Shown in pieces: positions 22,645 through 33,725 of a stretch of DNA of 64,000 nt. The stretch spans positions 65,394,364-65,458,363 of the forward strand of contig CM060980.1 in the NCBI GenBank assembly GCA_030765065.1, given 5' to 3'. The notes under the pieces were generated by a model. It was not told the origin of the DNA. It ran no database searches and worked only from the letters and a program-made list of their open reading frames with translations. Positions within the stretch are counted from its first letter, which is position 1; every line of letters starts with the position of its first letter. Position numbers and translations under genes: made by a program. The stretch is from Deroplatys truncata (lineage: Eukaryota > Arthropoda > Insecta > Mantodea > Mantidae).

Positions 22645-23520
22645 CCATAAAATCTGTTGTGCTACATTCACATGACTTCTCTACCCTCTATCCCTTATTA
22701 GTGGGTATACAAATTTGTCTTAAGAAATGGTTGAAACTATGAAGGCCGGGTCTTAAAGCACTTACAAAATTGCAAGTCGCTATTGGGGAATGTCATCTCA
22801 ATACAATTTGAGATCTCCTTGTGGTTTACCGGGAAAAATGCGAATCAGTTGGAGAATTTAATGGTGTGCCGGCATATTGCCATGGTAGCTTTGTGGTTAG
22901 AGCAACCGAACGGTGACCGGGAGATCTGTGGTTCAAATTCCGGCTATGGCATCGAATTTTTCAGTCGTCTGATTCTACCTTTCACATTCTTCAGAAAGTT
23001 TATTTTCCTAGCTACTTTATTTAATTCAAGATAAATCTTTTCGGAAATAGCTGCATTACACGTTAACATCACCTCTTCATTCTGAATGAATTTTGTATAA
23101 TGTTGCATAACTGGTAAACGTTAAGCGATAGACGTAAACGTACTACACATAAAATGTTGATATTTTTAAAACACACTATTTATTTCAAATAAACCATTTC
23201 TGAGACAATCGTTATTAACGGCTCGAATTATTCAATAATTGGCTATTGTCTTGAACTCCTGTCAACAGTCAGTTGTTTCTCGCGATTGCTTGGAAACAAA
23301 ATGGAATATTAAGGCCAGGATACAGCGTCCGATTCTTAAACATTTGACTAGCGTTGTTCCCTTTGTATGTATAACGAATTTTATAATATGGTTATTTTGC
23401 AAAAGTTTACTTGGATTAACATGTAATTAGAACAATAAGCTCTAGGAAGAATAGTTTGTATACGGACTAATAAACGACAGAGGGTACAGAAATTCTTGTG
23501 AATATATCACATCAGATATT
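22645..23520. repeat. R1-derived palindrome: the same R1 end at both sides, inverted
   Basis: The left end (22650-22715, plus) reads CTACATTCACATGACTTCTC followed by the CTATCCCTTATTAGTGGG block. The right end (23425-23520, read on the minus strand) gives the same end with CTCTGTCGTTTATTAGTCCG. The right arm is longer and runs on the minus strand through CAATCGCGAGAAACAACTG, AATAAATAGTGTG and GTTTACCAGTTATGC (about 23010-23520). A normal R1 has different left and right ends; here both sides are the left end. A SINE lies in the loop. Confidence 0.6.
22868..23005 (+). repeat. tRNA-headed SINE in the loop of the R1 palindrome
   Basis: Head TAGCTTTGTGGTTAGAGCAA, B-box zone TCTGTGGTTCAAATTCC, then GGCTATGGCATCGAATTTTT and CTGATTCTACCTTTCAC. 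This is the clearest member of the family seen at 0.5, 14.1 and 36.3 kb. Confidence 0.65.
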
Positions 23521-24904
23521 TATTTCTTTAATAATCATGCTTAACCATCCATAATACGTAAAAGTGTTTGTAATCATAAGTTATATGCTTTTCTCCTATG
23601 AGTATAATTTTGTAAGTATTTATAAAAGAAAATATCGTGGGATACCATCAATTCCAAGATATTCTCAGTTAAATAGGTGTCTCTTGTTTTTGTACTATGA
23701 CAGGTGTTAGTAGTTATTGGAGGGAAACAACGAAACATAATCTTACATATGAATTTATGCCACGTAAAATAAATAGTGGTGCATCATTTTTAAATGTGTG
23801 GATTAATAACGTTTATATAACACTAAAACTGAAATACATGTCTATGTGTAATATAAACTAAGTAAACAAACTTTTTAGCACATTTTGCTTAGAAATATAA
23901 CGTTCTGTCCCATCCACTATGCTTTCTTTGACAATCATTCTGTAATATCGAGTAAATAAAATAATTTTAAATCTAGAATTCAAATATTCCCTTACATTAT
24001 CCGTTTCCCAATATCATAATCATATTCTCAATGAATACAAACAGATTTAACAAGTAACTATAATCGTGCCCCATTCGTTACGTTGAATTAACTATGAATT
24101 TCCAAAAAGCATACTCAACACACAGTAAATGCTTTTAATCCTATCCCGTTCGCGAGTGTAGAATGGAAGCGGCAAAAAATAGACTGTCTATACACAACTC
24201 CGCATGCTGCAGACAATAAACGTAGTTGCATCGAAACAAGCGTTGTAGCGTCTAAATAAACTCTAATCCTATGTGCAGCTCGGCTTATCAAAAGTTTCTT
24301 GTTGTATATTGCTCTACATTTCGTCAAATGTTTGTGGTTTTATTTATAGAACCTTTAATTTTAAATATTCTCATAAATAAGTCAGGAAAACGTTTCTGAG
24401 ATTCTGTCCTACAGTGAGGGAGTGATTCTTATTTTAAACAGTTATCAAATATGAAAACTCTTTGTTCCGTATAAGTATCTAAAACCATCTGAAACAAGAG
24501 TTAAAAACGAAAACGAAGGTCAACGGGCTGTAATTAAATTCAGCTCACTACTGAATGTAGTAAATAGCCATCCATCTTACCACCGAACTTGCGCGCATTT
24601 GACTGGCTTGTGAGCAACTAGACAATGCGAGACACAGGTTCGGTAAGCGAGCGAGGAAAGATAGAAGGTATATATTGTATTTTATTTCCAACATCATATA
24701 GCAAGGGTATGAATAATTAATTTTGTTCAAATGATTAATAACTGATAATGATAGATGCAAAGATCACTAAGCGCTGGCGAAACGGTGGAAATACCGAGTA
24801 ATGTTCCAGATTAGACATATGTTACCTCATATTGTTAAAATAACTCATTAGCAATTGGAAAATAGAAACAAAGCAACAGTCAAATAAAACTGAGAAATGA
24901 AGTA
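23521..24904. other. No recognised feature
   Basis: AT-rich. Minus-strand frames at 24115-24327 and 24548-24760 have no domain I recognise. A repetitive origin is possible but there is no second copy in the window. Confidence 0.35.
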
Positions 24905-25912
24905 GATATGTGCCCCACTTATGGGTGCCAACTTGAAGTAGTAAATTCTTTACGTAATTTATTAGCCACACGCTTGGGAAACCAACTTGAAGTAGATATT
25001 ATCTTGGAGTTTATTTATTTATTTAGCTCTACGTATGACGTCAATTTTAAAGTGGATTGTTTGTGACGTAATATGCTGCTACGTATGAAAAAGCTACGTA
25101 CGATTTGAAGATGTATTTTTGTTGTTACGCTCCAAGTTTTAAAAATATTATTAAGTTTTTGTTATTAAACTGGTTCTATAGATATTATTTATGTTTGTTT
25201 TTGCCTCGGCTGCTTCAGTATTATTTTAGAGTCACGTATCTCTTAGACAGTGCGTGGTGCGACAAAAATGTAGGCTTACACAGATTTTAAGTTTAAATTC
25301 ACTTCTTTTTATTAATCCTTGGCACAAATTAAATAGCACTATACTGATTAAGAGCTGTGAGATTCTTTAATACTAGCATTTTGTGAATGCGTATACTGAA
25401 TTTGACGATTCGCACGAATATGTAATATTTCTTTAGAGAACACATTTTCCATCCGATCACTACCAAGGTCTGCAGACAACTGAACATATTTAAACCGTCA
25501 AAACCCGAAGCTTCTGTATTTCAAGTCTCTGATTGGCTAATCTTAGTCCAATAGAATATCTGCATTTCATTAAAGCTTTTTCTGGCTGTTGATTGGCTAT
25601 TTTTAAACTGTCACAAAATTTACATTATCGTTGCTCTAATCATGACTAGTAACATTTAAACTCTCAAACTCATTATTGCCTCATTGTTAGCAACTTTAAA
25701 CTTATTATTCTCACAGCTGTTACATTATAAAAATAGGTAATGCATTCACATAACATTATTAAACATGTTTACAATAATATAAGCATATGCAATGACTGTT
25801 ACATACATTTTTAAGAATTATTACATACATATTGCTTCAAGGCGGGCTGTTATTGAATTTACATATTATATAATTTAATTGAAATTATTCACGTGTTAAA
25901 AATACTGCCTCA
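24905..25912 (-). mobile_element. Fossil LTR-retroelement unit C (minus strand)
   Basis: On the minus strand it starts TGAGGCAGTATTTTTAACAC at 25912 and carries the family landmarks in order, including AACAGCCCGCCTTGAAGC and GAGCTGTGAGAATAATAAG. Its tail (24905-25120) holds repeated ACTTCAAGTTGG modules with primer-site-like GGCACCCATAAGTGGGGC. Broken and non-coding, with visible divergence from the other units. Confidence 0.6.
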
Positions 25913-26650
25913 GAAATACTCATACAATTTAAAAGTTTGTAACAAAACATATAATAACAACATTAACAGCACAGCAGAGCAAAAATCCATTACAATCTAT
26001 ATGTTTCTAGATTTAAACAGTGATACAAAAATAGCGGGACAGCTACCATAGCCACGTGTATGATGTAGTGGAATGGGAGTGAATGCAGACCGCCCTTGCA
26101 CCTGTGTCGGGTGGGTTGCCTATCTCGGTCCCCCCGGTAGATTAATCTCTATTACATGAACACACGGAAAGCGTATTATGAGGATCAGCTAGGCACACAG
26201 AGTTGTGGGGCATCAAAACAATACGCCAGGTAGGGAAGCACAAGTAAAAATGTTTTCAATGTAATTGCCTCCAATGGGCGGTGCTGCTGTTGTTCCCACT
26301 GTACTATGTTCAGCCCAGGCCCGCTGTGATGTATTTCTCAGATTGACTAATTAGCTAAAAGCAGGTAAAAGGGACAAAACAACTTGAGGAGCAATGTCAA
26401 ATATAAAATATGTTATAAAGGGAAAATAAAATAAAGATGTGTACGATGCCAACAAGCCTGTTATACTAAACTCGAAAGACTACACTAGAGATTTTTTAAG
26501 TTTACCATGATTTTTATCATAGTTAATAGGAGTATTTTTATGGAAAATATTCACATATGCTATTTTTAATGTCTTCTTTTTTACTGTTTAAATTTTATAT
26601 CTTCCTATCCCGTCAAAATCAGCATTGCAAACATGTATTTAAGGGGTTGG
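25913..26650. other. No recognised feature
   Basis: A GC-richer block at about 26030-26340 stands out from the AT-rich surroundings. It has no open frame, tRNA-like box or second copy in the window. Confidence 0.35.
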
Positions 26651-27330
26651 AATAGCTGATGTGATACATTCACATGTCTTTAGCTGCCCTCTATCGTTTA
26701 TTAGTAGGTGTAAGAATTACTCTTACTAAAGTTTATTTTCACCTCTACGTCATTTTAAGTGCAGAAATATTACACATTTTATTGTAGATACAAAGAGAAC
26801 AGCGATAGTCAAATATTTTAAAAACTGGACGCTATACACTGCCTTAAAATTCCATGATGTTTCCATGCAATCGCGAGAAACAACTGAATATTGACAGGAC
26901 TTATACAAAATTCCTTCCAAATGAAGAGGACTTCACAGTCTATTCCCAGATAATTTAAGATATACATTTAATTTGTCATGTAATTATCTTCAATTTATGG
27001 CATCTTAATCAAAATAGTTAGAGCCAGTTTTTAGAAAATAAAAATTTCGAAAAATGTTCTATATAATGGGTAGTTGGGATGGAGAATTTTCTTAAAAATT
27101 TCGTGTCGAATCCTTTGAAGATACTGAACTTAAATATCAAGTTTGGTATTTATTCGACATTTGTTTTTGAGTTATACTGTTCACACATACGGACATGTTT
27201 CCAAAAATGCTTTACTTGGATTCAGGGTGCCTCGAAACATGTATTTCCAGTGAAATATGGTATCCAATTTTTTTGGGTGGAATGCAATACCTTCTTTACC
27301 TACTAAGTGCGTGATAGGGAGGGCAAAAAA
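26651..27330 (+). repeat. R1 repeat, subfamily with CCCTCTATCGTTTATTAG
   Basis: Starts GCTGATGTGATACATTCACA. It contains CAATCGCGAGAAACAACTG (the mark of the second R1 subfamily), TTGGGATGGAGAATTTTC and CAAGTTTGGTATTTATTCG. The microsatellite zone is nearly lost (CACACATACGGAC). The end is eroded to GATAGGGAGGGCAAAAAAAA. Confidence 0.65.
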
Positions 27331-29189
27331 AAAAAATAAGGAGACTAGAAAAGCGAGTGTAGTAGCCTATAACTTTCTCTCTTACCCAAAGAGGCTTGAA
27401 AAAAGGTATTAGTAACTGAAAAGAAAAACATTCGGGATACTATAAGGTTTGGAGTGTTTTTGGAAGCTGTAAGGTAATTTATCGTTTTTGCCAGCATTTA
27501 CAGTACAGTTTGTTGTCAATATTTTGACCAGAAACGTTTAATGTGCAGATTGCTTTAAGGGATTGAAAATAATGTAGATTTTAGGGATTTGTTAGATAGC
27601 CTATCATTTTTATTGGTTCCTGCTTTCACAAGTTTACAAAGTTTCATTAGGATAAGCCAAAAGGAGTATTGATTTGTACGTTAAGACTAAAAATAAATGT
27701 AGCGGAAGATACTAAAATTTATATGTTATCTTAACACTATTTTCAGATTCACAAACCCAAGAGCGCCTAGTTTTGTCAAATTCATAAGAAAATACTCCTT
27801 GATAACAGAAGCCAGCGAAAATAATTGACATGAATATGAACTTCCTTCCCAAAACCCGCTCTTCAGTTTTAACATTCATGAAAATGTTTTATAGCTTCTG
27901 TCCTTCCAGTAGAACATTACTTTTCAGTGCGAGAGAACATACACACATTTCCTCTCTTTAGAGTTTGTGTGTAACTTCTCCGGCCACATCGGCAGCTTCG
28001 CTTTAAAACAAAATTATTATTTTTACTTATTGATGTTGGGTTTTTAAACTTATATTTTGAATTACTGTAACTTTGAAAAACAATATCATTAATTTCCATA
28101 TTCGCCGCTTTAGATTCTGCTGGGTGCGAAATGAAAGAGAAGACATACCTTTACTAAATGAGTGAATTGGACGGTGCTGATCACCTGTTAAGGTCACACT
28201 GGGATCAGGAGTGGTGAGTGAATTGTGCGATAGAACTCTTGCAGTCCCGCTTCCGTTCGAGCAGAGGTATTCCTCTACTTCACTACGCCCTTGGCATTAC
28301 AGAATTCCGGTATCAATTTTAACAGGTTGCAATTGTACTTGGAATCTAGTTCTTCCGATATTGCTTTCTTATCCAGTTATATTTCAACATGAAGGGGTGA
28401 CAATTCCTCTGCCAGCGTACCTCTTTCTGCACTAACATCAATACGTGCTTTTTCAACTTTTATGAAAACTTTGAACATTGGATTACCAATTTCCTCTTAT
28501 GAAGAGACAAGAGATGCGCCACTGATGGTTTACCAAGAACTCGGAACTACGTTTGAAATGTGCACACTTGGTAATCCAATTAGAGAGTAAGATTGATTTG
28601 TAACAATCACTGAAGAGTAAAATACATCCCATCTAAAATAACGCTATTTTTAAATTACAAACTACTTTTAAGATCATAAGCGCCATCAAGATATTTGTTA
28701 TCCAGAAAAATGAGGATTTGTGGAGATTCTGTTTCAGTTTCTATAACGAGCTTCCTGACGATCTTTTGTCCTAAAATGTGCGGAGTATCGTGAAACTATA
28801 CTTTTTGACACGAGATAATTAATTTTTAATCTTAACGAAAAACTTAAAATTCTTTAGTCAAAAAGTTATTGCATGTATCTTGCAAATATGTTGTGGACAG
28901 GGAGTCGCCTGTTGGTGTAACGTTGTTGATAGAGCCCACAAGACTCTGTTGCATTTCTTCGGTCTACACCGTAGATGAGATACATCTCGGTGTATGTTGC
29001 ATCTGTGTACATACTCACTTGACGATAGCCGTACAAATTAATACTATAAAGCATGAAAGTAGGAAGCAAATATACTACGGTTCTCTGTAGGTATGGTGAT
29101 TGCTGTGCAATACCACTGATAAATAACTCCTAAATAAGGAATACGAGTATACTGTTTGAGGCAGAGTCTACGGTTTATTTACCTAGTAA
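27331..29189. other. No recognised gene; one short inverted-repeat unit inside
   Basis: A long AT-rich stretch. Short frames (27917-28099 minus, 28211-28435 plus, 28866-29090 both strands) have no recognisable content. Confidence 0.35.
28477..28580. repeat. 104-bp unit with perfect 13-bp inverted ends
   Basis: ATTGGATTACCAA (28477-28489) is exactly reverse-complemented by TTGGTAATCCAAT (28568-28580). The interior shows no further pairing of note. It could be a very small MITE or a chance palindrome; there is no second copy in the window and no clear target duplication. Confidence 0.4.
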
Positions 29190-29660
29190 TCCCCTTCCAG
29201 TTTCGTAAGCTCAAATCCCGCAGGCCATCTCCCTCTGAGCTTTTTCCAAGTTTTTCTCAGTCATAACTGGCAAATGCCGGGGAGGTATCCTAAACTGGGT
29301 CTGGAACATTTCCTTCCCAAAAATTCCTTTCTCAATTATCATTATATGTATCATCGTGCCTACAGCCTTCCTAAGGTCGCGGGTTGAAAGCCGGCGGGGA
29401 GCGATGGATTTTTTCGGACGTAAAAATCTTTAACATGTCATCCTTTGAAGGGAAGTAAAGCCGGTGGTCCCGTGTCGTAGATTTACCTCAAGTCTGATAA
29501 AGAGGCCACTGAGCAAAATTACCGGTGTTTCATGCCCAATATAGAATAGGACGCTAAGGGCCACAGCAAATAAAGAGCGTCCATATATATATATATATAT
29601 AAAATAAAACTATCGCCTATGGTGTCGTATGCAATAAGAGCGGCGTTAAACACTACTACT
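29190..29660 (+). repeat. SINE split by a second SINE
   Basis: The left part (29190-29335) matches the SINE at 57.1-57.3 kb: CTCAAATCCCGCAGGCC, CTTTTTCC, CATAACTGGCAAATGCCGG, GGTA.CCTAAACTGGG and AATTATCATT. The right part (29605-29660) is its tail: ACTATCGCCTATGGTG and AATAAGAGCGGCGTT, matching CACCGCCTGTGACG and AAGAATGGGCGTT at 57.3 kb. The two halves are separated by an intact-looking SINE of another family. Confidence 0.65.
29338..29600 (+). repeat. SINE inserted within another SINE, ending in (AT)n
   Basis: It has the same body as the minus-strand copy at 16.05-16.30 kb: GGAGCGATGGATTTTTTCGG, GAAGGGAAGTAAAGCCGGTG, CCCGTGTCGTAGATTTACC and GGGCCACAGCAAATAAAGAG. The tRNA-like start is degraded. 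The 3' end is followed by an (AT)9 tract (29583-29600), which may be its tail. Confidence 0.65.
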
Positions 29661-29696
29661 AACAAATAAGAAAAAAAATCTACCACCGAGCTTTAT

Positions 29697-29699
<3 letters not shown>

Positions 29700-29731
<32 letters not shown>
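29700..29731 (+). repeat. (CA)n microsatellite
   Basis: About 16 pure CA units, followed by CGCACATTTG. Unlike the AC tracts in R1, it has no R1 sequence beside it; it stands between two SINEs. Confidence 0.9.
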
Positions 29732-29736
<5 letters not shown>

Positions 29737-29748
29737 TTTGTAATTGTG

Positions 29749-30290
29749 TCGAGCGGGATAGCCCGCATTCGGGGAGTCGTGGTTTCGATTCCCGTGGCCG
29801 ACAATCCTGGCCCATGGGTTTTTAGGAGATTTCTCCGGGTCGCCAGGCGAATGCTGGGAAGGATCATTACCTCCCCGAATTTCCTGTCCCTCCATTTCAT
29901 CTCCATTCTCATTTCACTTCACCTTTCATCTGCCTGGTTTCTTTCAGGGTTGCAGGTATCGACGGTAGGTCTCGGCGTGTGCATAGCAAGGGAAAAGGAT
30001 GCTCTGAGTAATCCTTCGTCCTCTGACTGCGAGCCTTCTCGGTCCCGGGTCCCCCAGGGGCTGTGTATTCCGCAGGGGAGGGGAGCCGACTGAACCAGCC
30101 ACAATTCGGGGAGTTTAAATCTGTAAACGGTAGGGACCCTGCCCTCAACCTGTCGTGCCTACTAGTCCGACAGCCCTGTCTCCCCTCACCTCGTCGCTCT
30201 CTCCCGGGGGCGGGGCGTCAGGGGCTTAAGTAAAAAGATCTGCGTAGATCGAGGTGCTCAAGTCCTCCTCCGTTCTAGTAAGATAGTATC
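29749..30290 (+). repeat. Long tRNA-derived SINE (about 540 bp)
   Basis: Head GTCGAGCGGGATAGCCCGC with B-box zone GTGGTTTCGATTCCCG. Next come CGCCAGGCGAATGCTGGGAA, the CATTTCATCTCCATTCTCAT segment, a GC-rich body, and the family tail AGATCTGCGTAGATCGAGG then CTCCTCCGTTCTAGTA. The A-box half of the head is shortened. Frames up to 115 codons on both strands follow the GC-rich body and are not genes. Confidence 0.7.
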
Positions 30291-30609
30291 CTAGTAACAA
30301 TTATAATTTTGGATTACAATCGTATGTGCAGTGTGTGCGATAAGGTATACACTGCAAGCATTAATTGTAATTTTCTATTCTGTCTAGAGTGTTTGTGTGT
30401 ATTTGTATTCCTTGCACTTCTATGAAAAAATGGTGTGTGCAGCTTAATGGGAGGCTTTAAAAGTACTCAGCGAGTTTCACTCAGCAGGGAAAAGTGCTAG
30501 TCTTATGTTTTAAGCGTATAAGAGCCTTAGTTCAGTATTTTGGAACGTAGAGCTTGTAGAATTGAATTAAAGCTTTGCTAGACGGCTACTTAATAGAAGC
30601 TGCAGTAAT
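30291..30609. other. No recognised feature
   Basis: AT-rich spacer between a long SINE and LTR fossil D; nothing recognised. Confidence 0.4.
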
Positions 30610-31167
30610 AATATTGCGCCCTCTTCATAAATGGCAGTACAGTTTGAAGTAGATGTTGTCTTTACGTTGGAGTTGCTTATTTTTGCTCCACATATGGACG
30701 TCAATTTTGAGAAAGTGTTTTTGTTGTTGAAGTTTGCACCACACTTTGGGCGATAATTTTTTTAAGATTGTTACGTAATACGTATGCTACTACGTATGCT
30801 ACTATGGCTTTTTCTGGCTGTTGATTGGCTATTTTTAAACTGTCACAAAAATTTACGTTACTGCTGCCCTAATCATGACTAGTAGTATTCAAACTCTCAA
30901 ACTCATTATTGCCTCAAGGTTACCTCAAGGTTACCTCATTGTTAGCAACGTTAAACTTATTATTCGCACAGCTCTTGTATTATTAAATTATATAATGCAT
31001 TCACATAACATTATTGAACATGTTTACAATAATATAAGCATTTGCAATGACTGTTACATACATTTTTAAAAATTATTACATACATATTGCTTCAAGGCGG
31101 GCTGTTATTGAAATTACATATTCTATAATTTAATTGAAATTATTCAAGTGTTAAAAATACTGCCTCA
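30610..31167 (-). mobile_element. Fossil LTR-retroelement unit D (minus strand), short
   Basis: On the minus strand it starts TGAGGCAGTATTTTTAACAC at 31167, with AACAGCCCGCCTTGAAGC and the AACAGCCAGAAAAAGCC block, then joins tail modules that include GCCCAAAGTGTGGTGC (primer-site-like). It is shorter than its siblings and clearly broken. Same strand as unit C, 5 kb away. The interval between them holds only R1, SINEs and unassigned DNA, with no retroelement genes, so I do not treat C and D as the two ends of one element. Confidence 0.55.
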
Positions 31168-32916
31168 ACTTTCATTCAGCAACACTTTCGACGTTGGTTT
31201 GACTAACAAGTAGAAACCGTCCATTGTGATAAAGTTCAGTGCATGACATCTCTATTTCTGCAATCAACAGCATCAAAAAGAGATAAAGCCGAGCGACATG
31301 TTACATTGCGGTTATTGTGAACAATGTTTTTCTCCCTTTTTCCAGGCAGACTTGAGGCCTGGGGCGATGGATAGAGTTTTCGTGTTCTGGATGCGATTGA
31401 TAGTGAAATGATACCACAGGGGTTTGAATGCCATCAACATGGATCCAGGGTTAAAGCCTATCCCACTCATTTTGTTGCGATACGACCAATGTAAAACTAG
31501 ACTTGTACGCTCAGTTCTTGGGCTTTTTATTTCATCTTCTTCGACTGTAATTCTGTGGATTGCCAGGTGATTCAATGGAGTAGTGATAATCGAGAAGGAA
31601 TCGAATCCTGCACGACTGCTGTAAATTTATGAGATATCTAGAATACATAAACAAGGTTAAGAAGGCGATTATTAGGCAATAATAAGTAATATTTATGAAA
31701 GAATATTAACGCCGTTTATCAGCAGACACTTTGAGGTATACTCATGTTGGGAGCATAACTCGCGGTATGTCCGATATATTAATATATGAATTAATATATG
31801 AACTATGGTGATTATCTTGTTTTGGTTGTTACTCTTAAAGTGTTGTTATTTTTTGCCACGGCTGCTGTTGTTTGGGTTTTTGGTGGAGCTTGTTTAACTT
31901 TACAGGGTGTGGTACGGGAAGCAAGGTAAGAAGTAACAGCTCTAACAAAAGATTAAGTCAGTGAAGAACACAATGCTTTAATGGCACACGCATTTACTGA
32001 TTTAGTACGAAGCTACACAGTTACTTTAGTTAGTTGGAGCTGTAGGGCGGTTGCGTAGCAATCAAGTATTTTATAAGCGCTCTAGAAATAATGGTAGTAT
32101 TTATCACACGTTCCTATGAACTTTTAAATTGATAACATTTCAACGTCCCTACTACATTATGAAAAATAACTAATAACGCCTGCTTCTGAGAGCTTACCCG
32201 TATGTTCTTCTCATCGCAGCACTTTAAACGCAACTGCCTTGGCTAATGGGGACGCTATAACCATCTTCCTTAAACGTAAACATTTTAAGCATATTCTTTC
32301 TTTAAATCTCTTGGCTGTCTTTCGTTCAGCTTGGAACCTTCTAGAAGACTTATGAGGCTATTGTTCGTTGTTTCCAAACATGTGGCCTCTCTAAAAAAAT
32401 ATGTTGTTTGTTTGCCGCATTTTCCCTTGCACAAAGACTCAAGGTCTTGCTTTTATGATTAACCCTTACATGTTTGTCGGCTTTTAACAAGGGCTCCACA
32501 GCTCCAGTTAAACACTTACACATACATAAAACTTATGTTTATTAATATTATTTTACATTATAATTTACATTATTATATACATGGTATATAACCATAGTTA
32601 CTGTCTCAACTTCAGGGACTGCAAGACCATTGCTATGCAAGTTTTAAGGTATCCTATATTTTTACAAATATAGATGAGGTCGCCTAAAACTGAGTAACGA
32701 ACGGAGCATTGTAGTGGGCATACGAGACTAAGGAAACATCAGGACAAGCCTAGGAAGTCACGTTCACAGGTGAAAAGTCAATTGTACCCTAAATCAACTG
32801 TTGTAGCGAGATTTGCTCGATAATTCCAAACTCAACACCTACCATATTCATAGGAGGTAAAGGATTACTTACGAACCCCGGTCACTAACGTAAACTGGAA
32901 AATCCATTATTATAAA
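31168..32916. other. No recognised feature
   Basis: Unassigned. A minus-strand frame at 31312-31575 (87 codons) has no recognisable domain. ACAGGGTGTGGTACGGG near 31905 resembles the terminal ACAGGGTG of some DNA elements, but no partner end is visible. Confidence 0.35.
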
Positions 32917-33725
32917 AATGTGATGTGATACATTCACATACCTTCTCTACCTTATACCCTTCTTATTAGTGAGTATACAAGCTATTCTTACTAAAGCTTA
33001 TTTTTATATCTATTACGTTTTAATTCAAATAAACCTTTGCAGAAATAGCTACATTGCATATTCGATTAGAGATACAAAGAGGACAGTGACAGTCAAATGT
33101 TTAAGAACTGGAGATTATATGTTGGCCTTAAAATGACATGTTGTTTATATGCAATTGTGAGGAACAACTGAAGTTTGAAAGGGCTCTAAAGAATGACCAA
33201 AAATGAACAATATCCCAGAAATGGCTTATACCACAAAACAAAAAAACGTATTTGAAATAAATTGTGTGATTTAAAGGTGTCTACATTTCTTGTGTAGTAC
33301 GTTTTCATCTATCGCTTAACGTTTACCGGTTATACAAAATTATACAGAATTTCTTCCGAATGAAGAGGGCTTCAAAGGCTATTTCCAGAAAATTCAAGAT
33401 ATAAATTTTATTTGTCTTGCAAATATCTTTAATATGTCGTATTTTAATCAAAATTGTGAAAGCCATTTTTTAGAAAATCTAAATTTTCGAAAAATGTTCC
33501 ATGTAAAGGGTAGTTGGGGTTGGGGGATTTTCCTGAAAATCATCTTGTCGCATTCTTGGAAGATGTTGAACTTAATATGAAGTTTGGCATTTATCCGACT
33601 TCGTTTTTGAGTTATACTTTTCACAAACACACACATACGGACCTTTTTACAAAAAATTCATTTTTTCTAGATTCAGGGAACCTCAAATTAGATTTTTTTA
33701 AATGCAACTACCTTCTTACTCCTCA
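32917..33725 (+). repeat. R1 repeat, near full length (second subfamily)
   Basis: Starts AATGTGATGTGATACATTC, then CCCTTCTTATTAGTGAG, AAGAGGACAGTGACAGTC, TTTACCGGTTATAC, GGGGTTGGGGGATTTTCC and GACTTCGTTTTTGAGTTATA, with an AC-rich zone ACAAACACACACATACGGAC. The last 60 bp are eroded. Confidence 0.65.

Noticed and set aside
26030-26345. GC-richer block beside LTR fossil C as a possible host exon or retroelement internal region.
   Set aside because: No open frame of useful length, no splice pattern, no motif and no second copy in the window.
30875-30960. Repeated ACCTCAAGGTT-like units suggesting a CRISPR-like or regulatory array.
   Set aside because: Only two or three short units, found in the LTR family generally (also at 52.6 and 50.2 kb). 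No spacers of even size, and a eukaryotic setting.
24905-31167. Units C and D as the two LTRs of one retroelement.
   Set aside because: They are on the same strand 5 kb apart, but the interval holds R1, SINEs and unassigned DNA, with no sign of gag or pol and no clear flanking duplication.
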